From assembly GCA_963513935.1 (NCBI GenBank), contig OY740765.1, positions 78,279,054-78,343,053 of the forward strand: a stretch of DNA of 64,000 nucleotides, read 5' to 3'. The notes under the pieces are model-generated. The model did not search any database, was not told where the DNA came from, and saw only the letters and a program-made list of their open reading frames with translations. Source of the DNA: Aphrophora alni (Eukaryota > Arthropoda > Insecta > Hemiptera > Aphrophoridae). The translations under genes were made by a program, and so were the position numbers. Positions 32,346 to 43,829 of this stretch are shown piece by piece (within the stretch, counting starts at the first letter, position 1; each line of letters begins with the position of its first letter).

Positions 32346-35200
32346 AAATCACTTAGTGAAACTTATATTCACTATAAAAACACAAAGCTATTGCACATTG
32401 AAATTTCCACATCGGCAAAAATCTTGCGAGATCGAAGTAACAAATTTGAGGTTATTCTACATTTTATAAAGTACTACAGCTTTTGTATTTTTCCTTGTAC
32501 AGGTGTGTTTCAAATACAAGGTTAAACATTGAAACCTCCTCTTTACAGTTATATCAAAAACGACAAGATTGTATAAAAATAAAGATCGGATTATTCAAGA
32601 CTGTCTAGATACTGAATATCGCAAACCGATCTGAAAGTTCAAAGGATCATTTCCTAGAATGGATATAACTCGTAAACTATATAAATTAGGATGATTTCGT
32701 CTTCATAGTTCGAAAGAGGAAGAAAAATACTATATAATATTGTCAACTTGTAACATTTGGACAAGTTTTACCATTTCGAAAAATTATATGAACATATAGG
32801 TGATATTTTCTATATAAAACTCGCCGCGAGAAACTGTCGCAATCTAGCGCTAACAAGGTAAACTTCAGTCTAGTCTTATTTCTGTACTACTCGCTACATA
32901 AAATTTTCTAAACTTGGTTATGACAGATTGAAAGATTACCTATTCAATGGTATAGAATACATTTCGATAATATAATATCTACTAGGATAAAAGTTGAATT
33001 GCAAAAAATGTAATTTTTAGCGTGTAAAAAGGAGTTAAAATTCTTGATTTTGTTTAATTTTTATATAATAAAAACTATTTCACCTAGAAACAAATGAAAA
33101 CCACAGATTGGATGAGAAAGAAACGATCTATGGAACAGTGTTATGTTTGATCAATTTGACAGAAATGTCAAATTAAGAATATTAGACAAACATGACGTTA
33201 GTTTTGTTTACAAATTGTTACCGCAAATATTTGACGTTACACAACAAAAATACGTGAAATTCAGCAATTTTTGGAATATTATTTATAACTTTTGTGGTAT
33301 TTATTTTGCATGATTATGTATCTACGGATAATTAGCTTTCCAACACTATTTTTTTTAGTGCAATAGGACGATTCTAAGTGAGCGAAATGTTGAATTGCAA
33401 AATATGTATTTTATAGCCAACTTGTCCGGAGAATGGGTACGGTTTTGGGCCTTTAACAGTTGGAGGGTTAAATATGCTTGTTTGATAGCTGATGGCGACA
33501 ACAGTGTGTACAAACAAATTCTTGAAACCAGGCCGTACAAAGCAATAACTGTTGAGAAGATTGAATGCAAAAATCACCTGCTGCGAAATTTTTGTACTAG
33601 AATACGTCAAATTGCTGCCACATCTACCCACAACAAGAACACGGTGTACCTCAGGAAAAGATTGGCGAAAACATCCTTCGGTGCAGAGTAGCTGTCTCAA
33701 AAGCGACCGAGTACCGGCTTAGTCAAGACGTCACCGATTCCGAGCGAATTCAACAACTGAGATTGGACGTCTTAAACATACCAAGTCATGTGAACACAAA
33801 AATTGTATATCGAGGGGTTACTTTTGTGAGCTTCAACCAGAAACACCAACTTCCCAAACAAACCTGGTTCCTGCCCTCATCGACTTCAGCTTGTACCAGC
33901 AAGTTTCTGACGTGGTACGCGATCTTAGCAGACACTGTCGCAGCCTTATCGCTAATGTCACTAGCAACACCGTGGAACACTACAACTCTATTCTGGCTAA
34001 GTTTATTGGTGGGAAAAGGATAAACTTTGCTTTACGGGGATCGTACCAGGGACGGTGCTCTGCAGCAGTGATCCAACATAACTCTGGAAACGCCCATTAC
34101 AAACTTCATTAAAAAATGTATAATTGAAGCCCGGGGTTTTTTTGTAAAAGCACAGGACTTAAAAGAAAGAGAAAAGTAGAAAAGCAAAGAAGTAGGAAGA
34201 GATGCAAGAATTCCTTGTTTTCCAACACAGTAGCAGGCGACCCCGATTATGGCTCAATAGCTCAACAATTAGATCTGGATGATCTCACGATGGCTGCAGA
34301 AACCGAAGAGTTCCTAACAAATCTAAAAAAAAAACTGTAGAGATTATTAAAATTGAAAGGGAAACAATCGACCGAAGTGACAGCAGACAATAAGAAACTT
34401 TCTTACTGCCTCAAACCTCGGTCGTGTGTGCAAAATGAAAGCCACAACTGGATGTGAATCTCTAGTCAAACAGTTTTTGTACACCTCCTTTGACTGTGCG
34501 TCCATGGCTTACGGGCGGAAATATGAAGAGACGGCCAGACAACAAGCAAGTGCCGAACTAGGAAAGACCATCCAACCATGTGGCCTCTTCATTGATGCAG
34601 ACCAGCCATTTTTAGGTGCATCTCCTAAATGGGCTTATATGGACATTTTAAGATGGGCTTATAGATGATAACGGCCTAATCGAGATAAAGTGTCCTTCAT
34701 CAGCAAAAAATATGACACCTGATGAAGCTATTGAAGCAAAAAAAGTGACTTGCTGGACATTGGACTAAAGTGGTAAAATTGGACCCTTTAATAACAATCG
34801 TATATTTTATTTCCAAATGCAAGGACAGCTCCACATTACTAAACGCCAATACTGCCAGTTTGTTCTTTGGACTCCAAAAGGATTGAAATTGGAGCACATT
34901 GTCAAAAATGATGAATTTTGGGACAAAAACATGTCAGCAAAACTCGACAGGTTTTATTTAAATTGTATATTGCTGTAACTCATTGATCCTCGTCATAACC
35001 GGTCAATGCCGATTAGGAACCCGACCTACATCACAGAAGCCAGGAAAAAACTAGTAGAGCGAAAGGGTACAAGGGATCACTTGAAAGTCAACACCAACAC
35101 ACGGACTGGTGTTGGAAGCTCAGCAGGCAGAACATGAGCACATCGTCGGGGAGCAGAACAGCAGCAGCAGTGCAGAGGCAGCTTGCTTGGCAGCCAATGC

Positions 35201-35220
35201 TTAACCTAACCTAACCTAAC
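35201..35220. repeat. Short (CCTAA)n block, insect telomere-like word
   Basis: TTAACCTAACCTAACCTAAC is three to four units of CCTAA, the complement of the TTAGG insect telomere repeat. Such short blocks are common in insect genomes, and this one alone does not imply a telomere relic. Confidence 0.8.
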
Positions 35221-36960
35221 TTGTTTCTTCTTTTGCAGCTATAACATTGTTACCAGACGACTTAAGTTATTAAAAGTGGAACCAACTGGTAACAATGTTT
35301 AAAAAAAAAGAAAGACAAATTTCATTAACAAAAACAAAAAAAAATATATTTAATTTAAATTTGAGTTTAAGGATCAGATTTGACCATTCACAATTAAAAT
35401 ATTTTTTTAAAGAAAATTACAGAGTTTTTTTTTTTAATGTTGTTAAAAAAGAATTTATATAAAAGTTTAAGTTTTCAGATATATATATGCATGTATAAAA
35501 AAAGATGAAAAAGGTAGATTAGTTAACAAGTTTTGTGTTATCCAATGCTTAGTCTAAACATACACACAAATATATACTTATACATATATAGAAGCACATT
35601 TTACAAATAAATGGATGTTATACTATCCATTTTAAAAGAACAAATTCATATTATATATATATATATATATATAGAAATTAATTTTGATTTGTAAAAATAT
35701 ATATATATATATAGAAAATTTTAAATTAAAAAGGAAAGTGAAATATTGGAATTTTGAAATATTAAATTTTTTAAATATTGACGTCAATAAGTTTTATTTT
35801 ATTAATTTTGAAAAATAACCCCTTTTGGGGTCGTGAAGGCCGAAATGTTTGCATGCATCACCAACCAAGTTTAATTATTTTATAAATTAGTACACATTAT
35901 TACATATATATAGTAAAAGACATATTATCGTACAGAGTTCAGTCCTAAATATTATTTTCTGAAGAATAGATTCACAATTCAAGTTCCTTTCCTTTAAACA
36001 ACTATTATTTTGAGTGCACTTAGTGAAGATTGAAAATAGTTTTTTTTTTAAACATGTCTGCAATTGAGAGGTAGAGCAGTCTCAAATAGATCTCCAACCA
36101 ATCCCTGACAATCTCCAACAAACCTCGACCAGCTTTTGCTAAGCAAAAGAAAAGGCAAGTCGACTAGAGATTTATACAAAACTATACAGGTTATTGCACA
36201 AGTCTTTTTTAATTAAAAAAAAAAAAAAAGTTTTGTTGTTTGATCAAAAATGAAAGGAAAATTATCAGAATTACAGAAGTCCAGAAAAGATTATAATTAA
36301 GTTTTTCTTTGATATTAATAAAGAAACGTATATAAATATCTTGATCTTTGTTTGAAATAAAGAATTGTAACAGCAGTTAGAAAAATTTTAAAAGCAAAGA
36401 TTCTAGTTCAGAAAAACATTTGTCTACTTAGTATTTTGATACTATTTAATACTTAATACTTTGACTGTTTAATACTTAATACTTTAACTTTTTAATACTT
36501 AATACTTTGACTGTTTAAGTTTACAGTTAGATTTTGTAAATTGTCCTTTAAATGAAAGAAGGCCTTTTACAAGTTGTTAACCTTCAATAAGAATCATTGA
36601 ATAATCAAAAGGAAAATATGAAACACATTTCAGTAAACGAAGCTTAAAAATATTAACAATCTTACTGTATGGTCAAATCTAAAGTAGACATACCTGGTAA
36701 CTATTGAAAGAGTTCAAAAAGAGCCATGTGCCGATGAAAACTTGCACTATTTTGCATATGTCATGAAAGAAAACTCAGTAACACTTTATTGTAGATGCTG
36801 ACATTATAATTTAGAAAAGATCACATTTGTGCTTCAGAACAAGATGTTATGTATAATTTAGAACCAAAACCACTGAAGAAAATAGTCCAAAGAGAAGTTT
36901 TATTAAATTTTGAGTCTACATTTTTTAAGAGATAGAACTGAAGTGAAGTAAAATAGAAAG
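35221..36960. other. AT-rich DNA with microsatellites
   Basis: (AT)n tracts lie at about 35653-35672 and 35697-35712. A triplicated 23-24-bp unit (TTTAATACTTAATACTTTGA) lies at 36445-36515. A short hairpin AACCCCTTTTGGGGT occurs at about 35818. No gene was recognised. Confidence 0.6.
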
Positions 36961-36966
36961 ACTTGA

Positions 36967-37051
36967 TTCTAGCGTGTATAGGAGTGGGGGTGGACCGGTA
37001 TCGTACGATGTAAAATAATTATATCGCCACCAGGTTTCACCACACGCTAGA
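36967..37051. repeat. Inverted repeat TCTAGCGTGT...ACACGCTAGA
   Basis: Ten-bp perfect arms lie about 64 bp apart around a GC-richer loop (GGGGGTGGACCGGTATCGTA). It could mark a small MITE or a deleted element. Confidence 0.55.
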
Positions 37052-37259
37052 GGCCTGGTCGGGACGAGAGATAAGGGAACGGCAAGTGAAATTGTTGATA
37101 AACTAGTACAGATTTATATTGAATTGTGAATGACGTTACAACATTAGCATCTTCCTCTTCCCCAAATTCTATGTAATATTTATATGTATGTGCCTTTAAT
37201 AATAACTCTAGAATTTTGTCTGTGCATTGTTCGGTATTTATGCCCATGCTTTCTGTATG

Positions 37260-37630
37260 TCCCTAACAGTTTTCTTCTGTTGCAGCTTGATTTATTTATG
37301 TAATATGTATATGTTTGTGCCTCTAAAGACTTTTCTGTTCTAGTGAAGTAACCGTTTGCTTCTTACAGCCATTAGGGAGTTCCCTAGTTGCTGCAATTGC
37401 TCTTCCCAGTACATGTCCGTGGGGGAGAGGGGAGGTATTTTTACTGAGTATGCCCTTCGGGGAGAGTCCCACAGTATCTCTCAGGAGAGAGATCTGTATA
37501 AGTATGCATTTTTTCCTCCCTAACAAAAAAAAGGAACACTTGAAAATATCCACAACGATGAGATGTGGTCCAACCCAAGAATAAGACTCCAGTGTAAAGA
37601 TCACTAAGACTATAATTTAATTGACAATAA
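37260..37630. other. Possible LTR fragment, GC-richer
   Basis: The block contains GTCCGTGGGGGAGAGGGGAG, CTTCGGGGAGAGTCCCAC, a TCTCAGGAGAGAGATCTGTA hairpin and a TATAAGTATGCAT TATA-like word, the style of an LTR promoter region. No matching second LTR, primer-binding site or coding region was found. Weak call. Confidence 0.25.
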
Positions 37631-37727
37631 AAATTGGCAGTTTTAGGGACTGCCGATAGAAGTGAAAACTTAGAACTTTTAGTATTAAAATTTGAAAAAA
37701 GTTCGTGCAATCTTTTTGCATTTTATA

Positions 37728-37982
37728 TTAGTTTGATTATATATGGGAGTCTGAAAAAGTTAGTGCAATATTTATCGTAGATTTTTAGTTTTAATATATG
37801 TGAGAAAGTTTGTACAATAATTCTGCATTGATTACTAGTTTGACTATGTATGGGAGTCTGAGAAAGTTAGAGCAATATTTTTCGTAGATTTTTAGTTTTA
37901 ATATATATGGGTATGTGAGAAAGTTTGTGCAATATATTTGCATTGATTATAAGTTTGACTATGTATGGAGTCTGAAACGTTA
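37728..37982. repeat. Tandem repeat, unit about 107-120 bp, 2.3 copies
   Basis: The motif GTTTGA(T/C)TAT(A/G)TATGGGAG begins units at about 37731, 37839 and 37957. Inside each full unit are AAAGTTAG(T/A)GCAATATTT, CGTAGATTTTTAGTTTTAAT and GAGAAAGTTTGT. Confidence 0.88.
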
Positions 37983-38487
37983 TAAAATATATTTAATAAT
38001 TGAACTTTTACTTGAATAAAAATAGTAGATTATTTAAATACGCAGCATAACCGTTGTACATATTCAGTTACTATTATTTTCGTGACGATTTTTCTTTTCA
38101 CCACATCGATTTAAACAGCACCAAAAAAAATTGCCTACCGGGCGTAAAAAAGTATTCACTTCAAAAAATATCCTTGTTCTTAATAATTGTCTTTCGTTTA
38201 ATTTTCCAATTACATTACCCTGGTGAGCGGAGAAAGGTGTAACATTGTTCACATGTATAGTTTATTAAATTAATTGTACTGAGATCCGGTAGGCCTATAC
38301 TGTATATATATATATATATTTCATATTTATTTAGTTATGTCATATTCAGTTTTAATTACTTTTTTTCCAATACAATCTTTTCTTACAATAGCCTCATCTG
38401 TAATATTTCCTCATCATTCCCTCAAAAATAAAATACAATATTTTATTGGAGATCATTTTAAACGTGTTGTTGAAATACACTACATAA

Positions 38488-38618
38488 AACACTAAGATAT
38501 CGTCAAAACAACACTTTTATTATACACATTTGAGTCAAATGTACCTGTTTAATGAAATACATTTTATTAAAATGTGTACCTATAATAAGAGTGTTGTTTT
38601 GACTTTGGTTTAGTGTCT
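38488..38618. repeat. MITE-like inverted repeat
   Basis: Left ACACTAAGATATCGTCAAAA then CAACACTTTTATTATA, and right TATAATAAGAGTGTTGTTTT then GACTTTGGTTTAGTGT, pair over about 36 bp with several mismatches and one small bulge. An inner TCAAATGTACC...GGTACA partly pairs too. The whole is about 130 bp, a size typical of a MITE. Confidence 0.7.
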
Positions 38619-38739
38619 TATTGCAACCAAAATGTTGTAACAAAATTTGAATACATATGTCATAAAGTAATTACAAGTAAAACTTTTAAACAACTTTGAT
38701 ATTACAAAACATTATAAATAAGGTACAATGAAAAATAAT

Positions 38740-39065
38740 ATCAGATGAATCGCTTGTTTGAGAGCGCCAGTAGCGGATAGAGGTGCATGATCAAGCCAAG
38801 GGAGGGTCTTCAACTCAGTCGGACTGTCGGAGCTCGTGGACAGTGGCAATGACTCGGAGACAGGAGAGGTTTAGGGGAGGAGTTGTAAAGAGAAAGCGAG
38901 AACTCGCAGTGTCAGGTCAAGGCCGCGGTCGGTCTGGCAGATTGATAAGTTAGTGCGGGTAGCGGAACGACAAATTGAAGGCGGCTGAAAAGGCGATTTG
39001 AAAGCTGGCTCCCCCCGCCTCTTACACAAAGAAAGGAAACTAGTGCTAAAGCTAGACCTGAACAG
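38740..39065 (-). promoter_or_regulatory. GC-rich island, possible promoter / 5' UTR on the minus strand
   Basis: This is one of few long GC-rich, CpG-containing patches in the window (GGCCGCGGTCGGTCTGGCAG, GGCGGCTGAAAAGGCG). It has no transposase-like coding. On the minus strand it reads as pyrimidine-rich sequence of the kind found in insect 5' UTRs, upstream of Myrf exon A by 10 kb. No TATA box, start codon in a Myrf-compatible frame, or splice donor could be shown. It could equally be part of a transposon. Confidence 0.25.
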
Positions 39066-39114
39066 TCTAGACACAAACGTAATTACGTTCATAAAACACA
39101 AGGAATGTGAAACA

Positions 39115-39465
39115 CCATGTTGACATGAGAGCCCTCACTGGTCAACCAACCAAACAAGGGTTGAATATATGCTCAGACCAAAATAACCCTAATGGTTTTT
39201 GGTGTAAACAACCTTTTGTTCTCACATTCAAAAGTTTATCACATATTCTAGTAGGCCTAAATCTACCTCATTGTGTAGATTTAACACACCACATTCACAT
39301 GAGAGCCTGCACTGGTTAATAACCTAATGGTTTTTGCTGCAAACAACCTTTTGTTCTCTCTTTCAAAAGTTTATCACGGATTCTAGTAAATCTACCTCCT
39401 TATGTAGATGTAACACACCACATTCACATGAGAGCCTGCAGTGATCAATACCCTAAAGGTTTTTG
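39115..39465. repeat. Tandem repeat, irregular unit of 130-178 bp, about 2.5 copies
   Basis: CATGAGAGCC(C/T)(T/G)CACTGGT-type segments at about 39124, 39299 and 39429 begin units that continue with TAATGGTTTTTG, AAACAACCTTTTGTTCTC, TTCAAAAGTTTATCAC and GTAGAT(T/G)TAACACACCACA. The first unit has about 45 extra bp. A distant relative (GAACAACATTTTGTACCCTC then ATTCAAAAA) lies at about 50110-50150, so this is a dispersed family. Confidence 0.82.
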
Positions 39466-39586
39466 GGTAAGTAGCCAATTTTTTTGATTGCTATCTAGTA
39501 TCTTTTTTTCTATTTTAATTCCCATTTTAATAGTAACTTAACTGTTTTAACAATTTAAAAGTTTACTTTTTGCTATATATTTGTTA

Positions 39587-39654
39587 ATAAATAATAATAA
39601 TATTAATAATAATATTAATAATAATAATAATAATAATATTAATAATAATAATAC
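39587..39654. repeat. (TAA)n microsatellite
   Basis: Imperfect ATA/TAA repeats over about 68 bp, with occasional ATT interruptions. Confidence 0.95.
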
Positions 39655-40137
39655 TTTATTGCTTTTCACATTATTACAATGTCATAGATAATTACAATTA
39701 AACATCATTAAATAATTTTATAAATAAAAAGAACAACAGTTAAGGTTTAAAATTTAATTGAAATTGAATATATATTCATAAATTAATCAATAAAATACCG
39801 GTTAAACTAAGTTGACATTAAACATCGTAAACAAATCGACAATAAATAGACAAATAAATCGACAAATAGACAATCTTACTGTAAACACAACACATTAGTT
39901 TCAACATAACATTGTATTCTTTATTGAACATACAATCAATACATAGACCTAGTCTGTAACATGAAACATAGCTTCATAATCTTAGTTTTTTTTTTAACAC
40001 TGGAATCTAGTAGGTGGTAAACTTGCGGTAGTTTACAGTTAATTGATTGATTTTGTTTTATTCTATCATAACTTTACCTTTATAAACATGCATTACATTG
40101 ATTCAATGTTATGAATGTAAAAGCAGTTTATCACCCG

Positions 40138-40416
40138 GTTAAGAAAGTTTCGTACCTACAACGGTTTGAGGAACGGACCGTGTATGCAATCACATTTTAA
40201 AAACTCCGTTAGTAAATTTGAAACCATCGGGTCCGTTGGAAACATCAATAGGTCAGGAAGACCTTCAATCATAAAAACTTGAAGAAACATTTATTCAAAA
40301 CGTAAGTGAGATAAATTTCACACGTTAAGAAATGCATTGCATAGCCTAGAGGAAAGAATACTGCTTCTCCGGGGAGAGAATGGCGGCCACTTCGAACACA
40401 TGTCTTAATAACCCTA
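40138..40416 (+). pseudogene. Internally deleted mariner-like transposase (N- and C-termini fused)
   Basis: The frame reads RLRKFRTYNGLRNGPCMQSH then FKNSVSKFETIGSVGNINRS and GRPSI, the HTH plus GRP(S/R) hinge of a mariner-like family abundant in insects. After a stop it jumps directly to TLRNALHSLEERILLLRGEN and GGHFEHMS followed by a stop, that family's C-terminus (usual LR....R...C....GGHFEH). The whole catalytic domain, including all three acidic residues, is missing. It is therefore a non-autonomous derivative or a deletion relic. Terminal repeats were not pinned down. Confidence 0.75.
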
Positions 40417-41690
40417 AGAAATAAGAAATTTATTTTTCTTTTTTTATTAAACCCCGTTTAATTCCAAAGGAATTTATGTATTTTATTTTTATCTATGTTA
40501 ATTAAAGTTTTAACTTTTGAATCGCCCAGAATAATAATTATAATCACAAATACCTAAAATAAAGAACAGTAAATTTGAATTGGAATGAAATGTATCTTAT
40601 GATCAAAATGATTTAGTAAATATTTAGTTCCGTCGACCTATAAATAAATATCATAGGTAAAAATCAAGATATTTCAAAAATAATTCCATGTATTCTAAGT
40701 TTTTATATTTAAAAATAAAAAATATATATCTAAATTAAATAATTAAACAATAGTAAACCATTGGTTTTGTAGAACTATATTATTGCAGGTTCCTTTTGAA
40801 TTTTTGCAGGTACTAAAGAAATGTAACGTTTAATGAGATACGTTTATTGAACAGATTTCAGTTCAGCCTTGGGTAGTTCAGCGTATATGTTTAAAATGAA
40901 TAGTATTTCATTTACTGATGTAGTTTGGCAATCAGCCACCTTAACGTTACCGAGATATTATAACTTTATTTAGATTGTAGAAAATATTTCAGATTTTTGT
41001 TAGATAGTTCAAATTTCAAGATAATTTAAAAGTGAAGACTAGTTAATTTTAGGGTGTATTCAAAATTAGAAGGGTGGTCTGAGTTCAATAAAATTGATAA
41101 GTGGGTCTATTTTGCATTATATACAAAGTTCTTTCTTTTTTTCTTTGTTGATAGTTCAATGTAACATTGACATCGTTTTAGAAGATAGACTATCTCAAAC
41201 GAATACTTATCGGTAGAAACGAATGTGAATCTATTTTTTTATAAAATATGAAGTTTTATGACAAAATATGTACGTAATAAACAGGACATAAAAGGAAAAA
41301 GTTTTTGTTCGCGATTAGACACGCTAAAATAAACACAATCTGGAGTCGGAATTATTTTTGTATTTTTCAAATAACTCGAGACGGTTTTTTTTTCGTACAC
41401 ATTGGTTTAGGTCGTAAACGTTCAATTCCAATTTTTTTTATTGTTAATGCTACAGCCTATAATGAAATATTCGATCTTTTAAATCACCCTTCATAGTTCA
41501 TTTTCTATTACATTTTGTATGTGCAAGTGTGTGTTTCTCTTCAGTTCATAATTATTCACTATAGACAGTAAAACCTTTGGACTCAGATAAACATAAAATA
41601 TTATTAAACACTGGAGACAACAATTTGTTTTGAATTGTTATTATTATTACTTATTTTATTACTATTAAAAAATGGCTAAGAAACAACCAA
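40417..41690. other. AT-rich DNA with no recognised gene
   Basis: Short ORFs only; a 63-codon frame at 41305-41496 has no recognisable motif. Confidence 0.4.
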
Positions 41691-41704
41691 ATTATACAGT
41701 GTAA

Positions 41705-42705
41705 TTCAAAATTGCATTGCAATACTGTGGAAACTGATTACGGGGGTAAATATAAGGAAAAACTTGTATACGAACACATGTCCGAAAATACTTCGTTTTC
41801 GAGTTACTGCTAGCGAAATATTTCGCCTCTATTTCTGCTCCTACAATTATATGAACCAGTTACTGTTACTGTAATTCTCGGAACCCAAATTAAGGTACAA
41901 ATTTGGTGGTTCTATAAGTTTTTATCTCTAAAATAGGTATCAGAATTGTATCTGTAGTAATATTCAAGAAAACGTATGTAAAATACATACAAAACATAGG
42001 AGTTTAATAAACCACACTTTTCTAGGTTAGGCTGAAAATACCTTTGTTAAACAGCTAATAAACTGATAAACCTTCGAACAAAACATGTAGAGGTTTTAAT
42101 TCTTAGGAAATTGGTCTAAATAAAATCAATAGAAAACAAATACAAGTTACAGAAATTCGACTTTTATTAAAAACCAAATGTAGCAGAAACACGTTACAAT
42201 TTTAAACTGAACAAAAATGTTCCTTATAAACAACAATATTTCTATAACTTGTGTTTGTTTCTTGTTGACTTTATTTACATCAATTTTCTCAGAATTAAAT
42301 TGTAAATTTGAACAAGTTTTTTTCAAATGTTTTATGCGTTTATTGCCTATTTAAGATAGTTGTTTTACTCAAAATCTAAAAAAGGTGTGTTTTCGCCTTC
42401 AAATTTCTGTATTTTACACGATTTTTCTCGGAAATTACTGAAGATATAGTTCTGGGACCTATTTTAATCAATGCTCCATCTAAAAAAAAAAAGAAAAACA
42501 AAACATATAAAACCACCAAATATGTTCCATAATATTCAAGAATAATATTGGGAGCCCAAGAATTACAGTAAGCTTTTATTTCGTCTTTAAGCAGGTAACA
42601 AGGCGTAATACTTGGCTAGCTGTAACTTGAAATATGTTTATATGAAGGTATTTTTCTCATTTTTATCCCCAGAATCAGTTCCCGAAGAATGGTGTACACT
42701 TTTGA
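41705..42705. mobile_element. Non-autonomous element with degenerate terminal inverted repeats of about 230 bp
   Basis: The left end (about 41722-41930: GGAAACTGATTACGGGGGTA, CGAGTTACTGCTAGCGAA, TTACTGTAATTCTCGG, AAATTTGGTGGTTCTATAAG) is mirrored at about 42495-42700, where the complement reads GGGAACTGATTCTGGGGATA, AAGTTACAGCTAGCC, TTACTGTAATTCTTGG and CATATTTGGTGGTTTTATA. The middle (41930-42490) is AT-rich and non-coding. Wording such as TTCGTTTTCGAGTTACTGCT is common at ends of mariner-like elements, so a MITE of that type is likely. Exact tips and target duplication are not resolved. Confidence 0.7.
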
Positions 42706-42844
42706 AATAACTCCCAGGAATGTGCAAACGTCGCGAAAGGAAGAATGTACCTAAATTATATTTTTGTCCTTGTTGTTAAATGGAAAAAACCTTCTGGGCG
42801 ATCATAACCATATAAAAAAAGGAAGAAAAAAAGAACTTCCTTAG

Positions 42845-42990
42845 CCCCTTAGCCCTCGCATATCTAATAATGTCAGGGTCGAAAAAGAAGTAGAATTAGT
42901 CAAGAAAGATCTGATAGGAAAGTATGAGAGAGATCTAATCCAAGACTACATGAAAAACCGTGTCCAGTGAGGAAAAACCGCTCTCACTAA
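42845..42990. repeat. Dispersed repeat, copy 1
   Basis: TTAGCCCTCGCATATCTAAT then GTCAGGGTCGAAAAAGAA, GAGAGATCTAATCCAAGACT and ACATGAAAAACCGTGT recur in diverged form at 58999-59120 in the same orientation. Non-coding; the repeat class is unknown. Confidence 0.75.
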
Positions 42991-43600
42991 AGTCAGGCCA
43001 TGAGGAAACCTAAATTGCATATCTTGCTTCTTAGATATTTAAAATATGTAAAAATATGTCAAAACCAAGATTTTAAAAATCGAATTTATGAGGGTACACG
43101 TTTTATTCTGTAGAGAGAGAAAATACTGTGATTACAAAAATACACCAATTTCGAAATTTGTGCACGTTTATCCGTTTTGATTTAACAATAAGTTTTTAAA
43201 AGATTCTGTTTCCATGACATTCAAGCTGTTTAACAGTTTTTGATCAAACTTAATGGTGTGTGGAATTTGTTCTCGGAACTTCTCTCTAACTTTCTAATGT
43301 AAACTTTTTAAAAAATCCTTCCATAAAAAAAAATAAAAAAAAAAAAAAAAATCTGATCGTAACTATTTCCCCAAAAATTCCCATTTTGTAAAAGATCCCG
43401 TGAGCCGTTGTTAAAATGAGAATTCCAGCTCTACTGATTTCGATATAATTTTGGTTGACTGAAGATTAATAATCCTAACAAAGGACCAATTGACATAAGA
43501 TTCGATAGCAATTAATCTAAATTACTATGAACAAAGTTCATGACAGTCGAGCATGTCATATTTTATCCAATTTTTAAAAACAAATATAGGGGTTATTAAC
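42991..43600. other. AT-rich DNA with no recognised gene
   Basis: Contains an A-rich run at 43327-43350. Nothing else was recognised. Confidence 0.4.
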
Positions 43601-43829
43601 ACTTTTGACATTTTTATTAATCTTATAAGGGAATGGAAAAAAACAGAGAGTGTTTTAAAGTATCAGCATCAATTGCAAATTCGTGAATACAGTTCTGTTT
43701 CTTGTACATCAGGTTGTTGTAGAAAATAGTGAAAATAAACTACAAATGTCTATTCACAAATTACAGTTATTAAGTTCTACATGGAAATATCGCCACTAAT
43801 GACCAAAGGTTATAGCATTTTCTAGAAAT

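Larger units (their letters stand above)
30986..33467. mobile_element. Non-autonomous piggyBac-type element (TTAA target duplication)
   Basis: The ends read TTAA-CCCCCCAACTGTT (30982 on) and AACAGTTGGAGGG-TTAA (to 33471): a 13-bp inverted repeat with one mismatch, flanked by the TTAA duplication that defines piggyBac insertions; CCC at the tip is also typical. A TTAAAGG/CCTTTAA pair follows just inside. There is no transposase; the interior is AT-rich and built from tandem repeats. Removing the element and one TTAA restores the interrupted Mutator-like frame (GGC ATT AAA TAT), which proves the insertion point. The ends differ from those of the autonomous-looking piggyBac at 54.8-58.2 kb, so a different family mobilised it. 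Confidence 0.88.
30774..35010 (+). pseudogene. Mutator-like transposase domain plus YqaJ nuclease gene, disrupted
   Basis: After a TTTCTCTCTCAACAG acceptor, the frame reads AAIVVHRTRTILYMAVKNKY, then CTPCARAS, HTCYKNW and SMEPAVIADGFLRSEEMYGI, the first half of the Mutator-like domain often coupled to YqaJ in insects. A 2.48-kb piggyBac-type insertion (30986-33467) interrupts it exactly there. It resumes with KYACLIADGDNSVYKQILET, VEKIECKNHLLRNFC, DVVRDLSRHCRSLI and SNTVEHYNSILAKFIGGKRI (to 34112). The YqaJ part follows, in several frames: SFDCASMAYGRKYEETARQQ, PCGLFIDADQPFLGASP, LIEIKCPSSAKNMTPDEAI, FQMQGQLHITKRQYCQF and MPIRNPTYI (about 35020). Several stops and frameshifts exist besides the insertion. 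Likely role: a transposon-encoded protein; function unproven. Confidence 0.82.

Noticed and set aside
33374..33980. Minus-strand ORFs of 64-108 codons
   Set aside because: They are shadows of the Mutator-like domain on the plus strand.
35201..35220. Interstitial telomere
   Set aside because: Three to four CCTAA units are too few and are common in insect DNA.
38871..39101. 76-codon minus-strand ORF through the GC-rich island
   Set aside because: It is Ser/Arg/Leu-rich without motifs, as expected of GC-rich non-coding DNA, and no Myrf-compatible start exon could be built from it.
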